This document shows positions 60,564 to 64,000 of a stretch of DNA of 64,000 bases, piece by piece. The notes under the pieces are model-generated. The model had not been told where the DNA came from. It was given only the letters and a program-made list of their open reading frames with translations, and made no database searches. Source of the stretch: JAJPKK01 sp963844635 (GTDB lineage: Bacteria; Pseudomonadota; Alphaproteobacteria; Rhizobiales; Xanthobacteraceae); contig CAWJPD010000005.1 of assembly GCA_963844635.1 (NCBI GenBank), forward strand, positions 682,001 through 746,000, in the 5' to 3' direction. The translations under genes were made by a program, and so were the position numbers. The stretch's first letter is position 1, and every line of letters begins with the position of its first letter.

Positions 60564-60800
60564 CTAGGCGACGGTTTTCTGCGTCTGCCTTACTTTGTAG
60601 TCCCTAGGGACGCTGCAAATCACACAAGTGAAACGGTTGTAGGCAAAATTGCCGTGCTCTCCCTCACAGACGGCATTCATACAATTGGCGCAATACCGCC
60701 GAGTTTCGCGCTTGCGGTGAAATGTGTCTTCGCAGATACGGCAGGGCACCCACTCGCCCGCTTCGATCAACTCTTTGTCCGTCATGCCCGCAATATGCAC
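60564..60800 (-). CDS. Small zinc-ribbon protein
   Basis: 78 residues from ATG 60800 (ATG 60785 possible). Three Cys pairs are visible: CRIC, CANC and CVIC, plus a lone Cys in AVCEGEH, a spacing suited to one or two zinc ribbons. It starts MHIAGMTDKELIEAGEWVPC. Similar small zinc proteins occur in phages. It is the only minus-strand gene in this part of the accessory segment. Confidence 0.6.
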   Translation of the reverse strand: MHIAGMTDKELIEAGEWVPCRICEDTFHRKRETRRYCANCMNAVCEGEHGNFAYNRFTCVICSVPRDYKVRQTQKTVA

Positions 60801-60828
60801 GATGCCGGGACAGCGATCAAATCCAGGG

Positions 60829-60930
60829 TGGCAACACTACGCACGGAAATAGGCCTATCTTGGGGGTGAATTGCCGCAAGATCAACGACTTAACCCCACC
60901 ACCCCCGGACTGTAAGTCAAGAGGCGCGGA
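60829..60930. repeat. Local repeat D, copy 4
   Basis: GGCAACACTACGCACGGAAA, then ATAGGCCTATCTTGGG and AAGATCAACGACTTAACCCC. Matches the copy at 56655 over about 70 bases. Nothing else is recognised in 60931-61408. Confidence 0.8.
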
Positions 60931-61408
60931 TTGTTGGCACACAATGGCAGGATGAAGCCGCTGGCTGGCACGGGCCTAATGGAACCAAGTGCCCGCCAAA
61001 TGATGCGTTACCCCTCCATCGCTGCAATACCCGAGCGACATTCCCCTCAGAATGCCTCCTCCTGCCCGGAGCGAGTCCGCTGGCGCGCCTGAGAGACCGA
61101 GGAGTCCAATAGAGCACCCTTGCCGCCGATGCCTCAGCGAGGCTGCCAGAGGCCTTCCTGAGTCTCCCTCGTTCCGACCCCACCTTGGCGGCATCAGGCC
61201 ACCACTGCGAAATCCGATCCATCGCGGACACCAATCCGAACTAAGCCGGACAGCCGGTCCGATGATTGCGGACAGTTGATGGAGGCATTCTGAGGCTGCT
61301 TCCCTTTTTGCGAATGCACCGTCCACCTCAGTAGACGGCTGAGACCGCCCCATTCACCAACCCACCACCAATGCCGCCAGCCACCTGCTGCGCGGCCAAG
61401 GAGAACGT

Positions 61409-62743
61409 ATGCCGCCAAAGAACGAGCAATTCCACCTTCCACTCCGCACAGAGTTCGACGATGTTGTGTCAGAGATCGAGCAACAGCGCCGTAATGAGGA
61501 GGCCGAACGTGCCGTGCGTGAGGGGCGGGCAGTGCGCCCAATCAACTACACCACCGGCTTCTATGCCGAGATCGGCAATGCGGTATTCAAGACTGCCCTA
61601 GGTGCCCTCAAGGAAAGCTTCAGGCCCCTTGAAGCCAGCACCACACAGCCGCCACGCCTTCACGTCTTGAGCGCGCCTGCGGGCAGCGGCAAGAGCACCT
61701 TCGCGGCAGCGTTCATGATTGCCGCAGAGCGCTACTCAGAGAAGCTTCATGGCCGGCCGTGCGGCTGCCTGTACGTCGTGAACGAAATCAAGAAAGCGGA
61801 TGAGGCCTACCAACATCTGGCAATGATTTTGCCCGGCAAGGTGGCTGTGTGGACCAGCGAGCATGATCCGTCCTGTAGGCTACCTGAGGGTGAGCGAAAG
61901 GTATCCAGGCCAGCCGCTCAGTTCTCCAAGGATGACCTTCAGAATTATCCGATTGCCATCATCACCCACGCCTTCTTCACAGGCAAGGGACGGCGGAAGG
62001 CCACACATTTCCTCCAGGACGGGAAGCTTCGGCCGCGAGTATTGACCTTCATCGATGAAAGGATTGAGGGTGTCACCGTGTTCGATGTTGCTCTATCCGC
62101 CGCTCAGAAATTGCGTGAGACTATCATGGCAGATGCAGCCCTCGCTGAAACGGCAGGCCCTGCAATGGAAGCCTTGCTTGATTTCATGTGGCCGCGCGGG
62201 AAGCCTGGAAAGGCGATTGAGCGGTCTACAGATGAACCGGCAGCTTGGGGCGCTGCGGAGTCAAAGGAAATCCAATGGTTCGCCACAGGGGCAGCAGCGG
62301 CCTTTGTGGAAGCAAGCAGAATGCTTCCCGATATTGTTCCGGTGTTCGGTTTCGCCCGTGCATTGGCGACAGGCTATGCCTTCATTGTGAGGAAGGGCAG
62401 TGATGAGAAGGCCACCCACTACGTTGGTTATGAGAACAACATGGACCTGCTGCCCGGCTCTGTGTTGCTGGACGCCACAGCGGACATTGACGGTGTGGTG
62501 CAACTCTGTCCTTGGCGGACGCTCTGTCCCGTACCCCCGGCCTACTATGACAACCTTCACGTTGTCAGCATCCCGCCGCACACAAAGACCCGCCTGAGCA
62601 AATATCTCGCAACCCCTTCGAACCGGAAGGCCTACACAGCATGGATGATTGACACGATCAAGGAACACATGGCCCCCGATCAGAAAGGGCTTGTGGTCTG
62701 TAAGAAGTACCTATTCGATCAGGTGCCGTCGCGGGGTTGGTAG
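61409..62743 (+). pseudogene. P-loop ATPase, helicase-like, cut by an IS256-family element
   Basis: ATG 61409 follows AAGGAGAACGT. After about 85 residues comes a Walker A motif, LSAPAGSGKSTFAAAF (about 88-99), then CLYVVNEIKKADEAYQHL. RPRVLTFIDERIEGV (near 210) looks like Walker B with an acidic DER. The profile recalls superfamily 2 helicases. The sequence stops being ATPase-like at KGLVVCKKYLFDQ (about 62724). The remaining VPSRGW and stop come from the inserted element, so the C-terminal helicase half is missing here or lies beyond the window. The family assignment is tentative. Confidence 0.7.
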
Positions 62744-64000
62744 GAAATGAGGGTGGCGTAGTCTCCGAGGTGATCAACCTCGAATCATCCGGCGTTGAAG
62801 CGCCGGACCGGAGACCACGCCATGACGAGCGTTACCACGAAGCCTGATTGTTCACAGCCTGCATCCGAGATGGCTGTTGATCTTTTCGACAGCTGGTTCG
62901 ATCCGATCGAGAGCGAGGTCCGCGCGCGGGCACGCGCGTTCATCGAAGAGCTGATCCGCGGCGAACTCGACGATGCGCTGGCGCGGCCGCGTTACGAACG
63001 AAGCAAGAAGGCCGCCGATGAAGGCAGAACGGCCGTGACGGGTCACCGCCACGGCAGCCGGACGCGATCGTTGACCGGGACCTTCGGACCGATCGAGATC
63101 GAGGTGCCGCGAGCCAGGCTGGACACGCCCGAAGGCAAGACGACGGAATGGAAGAGCCAGGCGCTGCGGGCCTATCAGCGCCGGACGCTGGCCGCCGATG
63201 CGCTGATCGCGAGCACGTACCTCTCTGGCACCAATACGCGCCGGGTGCGGCGTGCGCTGATGGCGCTGTTTGGCGGCGCCGTTGGCAAGGACACGGTGAG
63301 CCGGACGTGGCGCAAGGTGAAGAGCGACTGGGACGCCTGGAATGGCCGCTCGCTTGCCGAGGAGCCGATTGTGCGGCTCATTCTCGACGGCACGGTGGTG
63401 CGTGTGCGGCTCGACCGCAAAGCGACCTCGATCTCGCTTCTCGTCGTCCTCGGCGTGCGGGCGGACGGCCAGAAGGTGCTGCTCGCGATCAAAAGCATGG
63501 GAGGAGAGAGCGCCGAGGCGTGGCGCACCGTCCTCGACGATCTCATCACGCGCGGACTGCGGCGGCCGGAGTTCCTCATCGTCGACGGCGCGCCGGGCCT
63601 CGACAAGGCGATTGCTGCCGTCTGGGCCGGTGTGCCCGTGCAGCGCTGCACCGTCCACAAGCACAGAAACCTGCTGGCGCACGCGCCCAAACGTCTGCAT
63701 GATGAAATCACCGCCGACTACACCGATGTGATCTACGCGCCGACGCGTGAAGAGATCGAGACACGCCGCAAGGCCTTCATTCGCAAGTGGCGCCTCAAAC
63801 ATCGCGCCGTCGCCGACAGCCTGGAGGAAGCGGGTGAGCGCTTGTTCGCCTTCACGCGACTGCCCCCGACCCAATGGCGCAGCGTGCGCACCACGAATGC
63901 GATCGAGCGGCTGCACGAGGAGTTCAAGCGGCGGATCAAGACGCAGACCGTGCTGCCGTCAGCAGACACCGCCGCCATGTTGTTCTGGGCGCTGCTTGCA
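62725..64000 (+). mobile_element. IS256-family insertion sequence, right end outside window
   Basis: The left end lies near 62725-62745, where the ATPase reading frame is lost. A 60-base leader contains the inverted pair GCGTTGAAGCGC-like and TCCGGCG...CGCCGGA (about 62789-62808). It carries one transposase gene that runs off the window. Confidence 0.8.
62822..64000 (+). CDS. IS256-family (mutator-type) transposase, 3' end outside window
   Basis: ATG 62822 opens a frame with no stop for 393 codons to the window edge. Features are TGHRHGSRTRSLTGTFGPIE, QALRAYQRRTLAADALIAST, LILDGTVVRVRLDRKATSIS (first Asp), FLIVDGAPGLDKAIAAVWAG (second Asp), VQRCTVHKHRNLLAH, and WRSVRTTNAIERLHEEFKRR, the conserved C-terminal block with the catalytic Glu. 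Typical members have about 400 residues, so nearly the whole gene is here. It moves the element by cut-and-copy DDE chemistry. Confidence 0.93.
   Translation, partial: MTSVTTKPDCSQPASEMAVDLFDSWFDPIESEVRARARAFIEELIRGELDDALARPRYERSKKAADEGRTAVTGHRHGSRTRSLTGTFGPIEIEVPRARLDTPEGKTTEWKSQALRAYQRRTLAADALIASTYLSGTNTRRVRRALMALFGGAVGKDTVSRTWRKVKSDWDAWNGRSLAEEPIVRLILDGTVVRVRLDRKATSISLLVVLGVRADGQKVLLAIKSMGGESAEAWRTVLDDLITRGLRRPEFLIVDGAPGLDKAIAAVWAGVPVQRCTVHKHRNLLAHAPKRLHDEITADYTDVIYAPTREEIETRRKAFIRKWRLKHRAVADSLEEAGERLFAFTRLPPTQWRSVRTTNAIERLHEEFKRRIKTQTVLPSADTAAMLFWALLA

Noticed and set aside
62852..63916. 354-codon minus-strand frame at the right end
   Set aside because: It is the antisense of the IS256-family transposase, whose plus frame is open to the window edge and carries the catalytic motifs.

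Overview
The window reads as chromosome of a high-GC alphaproteobacterium of the Hyphomicrobiales (Rhizobiales), close to the Bradyrhizobium/Xanthobacteraceae group. Evidence: three HWE- or PAS-type sensor kinases, Omp25-like barrels, a Bug-type tricarboxylate-binding protein, a secG-pyrG pair with kdsA nearby, TAT-exported SoxC, and several families of interspersed palindromic repeats. The species call is an inference from family content; no marker gene settles it.

Layout. 1-3458: 3' part of a CheB-CheR-PAS-HWE fusion kinase. 3485-8247: a collinear catabolic set (acyl-CoA dehydrogenase, NDP-forming acyl-CoA synthetase, MmgE/PrpD), all heavily frameshifted. 8285-18893: mixed single genes, including a metallo-beta-lactamase-fold hydrolase, an FAH-family hydrolase, an orphan protein with a sigma-70 region-4-like helix-turn-helix, an outer-membrane protein, an acyl-CoA ligase-like enzyme, an aspartic protease and a kelch protein. 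19192-27438: a two-gene signalling operon, a soluble hybrid kinase with eleven tandem 92-residue HAMP units (about 2,113 residues after two one-base corrections) followed by a REC-PAS-HWE-REC protein. 27790-30933: an Anabaena-type sensory rhodopsin transducer homologue without a rhodopsin, then otsB and otsA. 30962-37055: POT-type peptide transporter, rfbB, rfbA, TSUP permease, glycosyltransferase. 37330-40257: SoxC-like sulfite dehydrogenase, cytochrome c and a secreted protein. 40755-48283: LTXXQ protein, kdsA, hydrolase, two decayed resolvase fragments, VOC protein, pyrG, secG. 48667-53057: binding protein, small secreted proteins, barrel, NHL-repeat protein.

From about 53.2 kb the character changes to accessory DNA: an NYN-domain protein preceded by an overlapping small gene, lipoprotein, serine recombinase, an IS3-family element with a duplicated left end, two phage-like genes, a zinc-ribbon protein, a P-loop ATPase cut by an IS256-family element, and several local repeat families placed between gene cassettes.

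Single-base indels, many in G/C runs, break about ten otherwise well-conserved genes, and 3.6-8.1 kb has far more. Codon quality between the breaks is good, so much of this could be consensus error and not decay. Where one or two shifts separate conserved segments I give the span of the whole gene.
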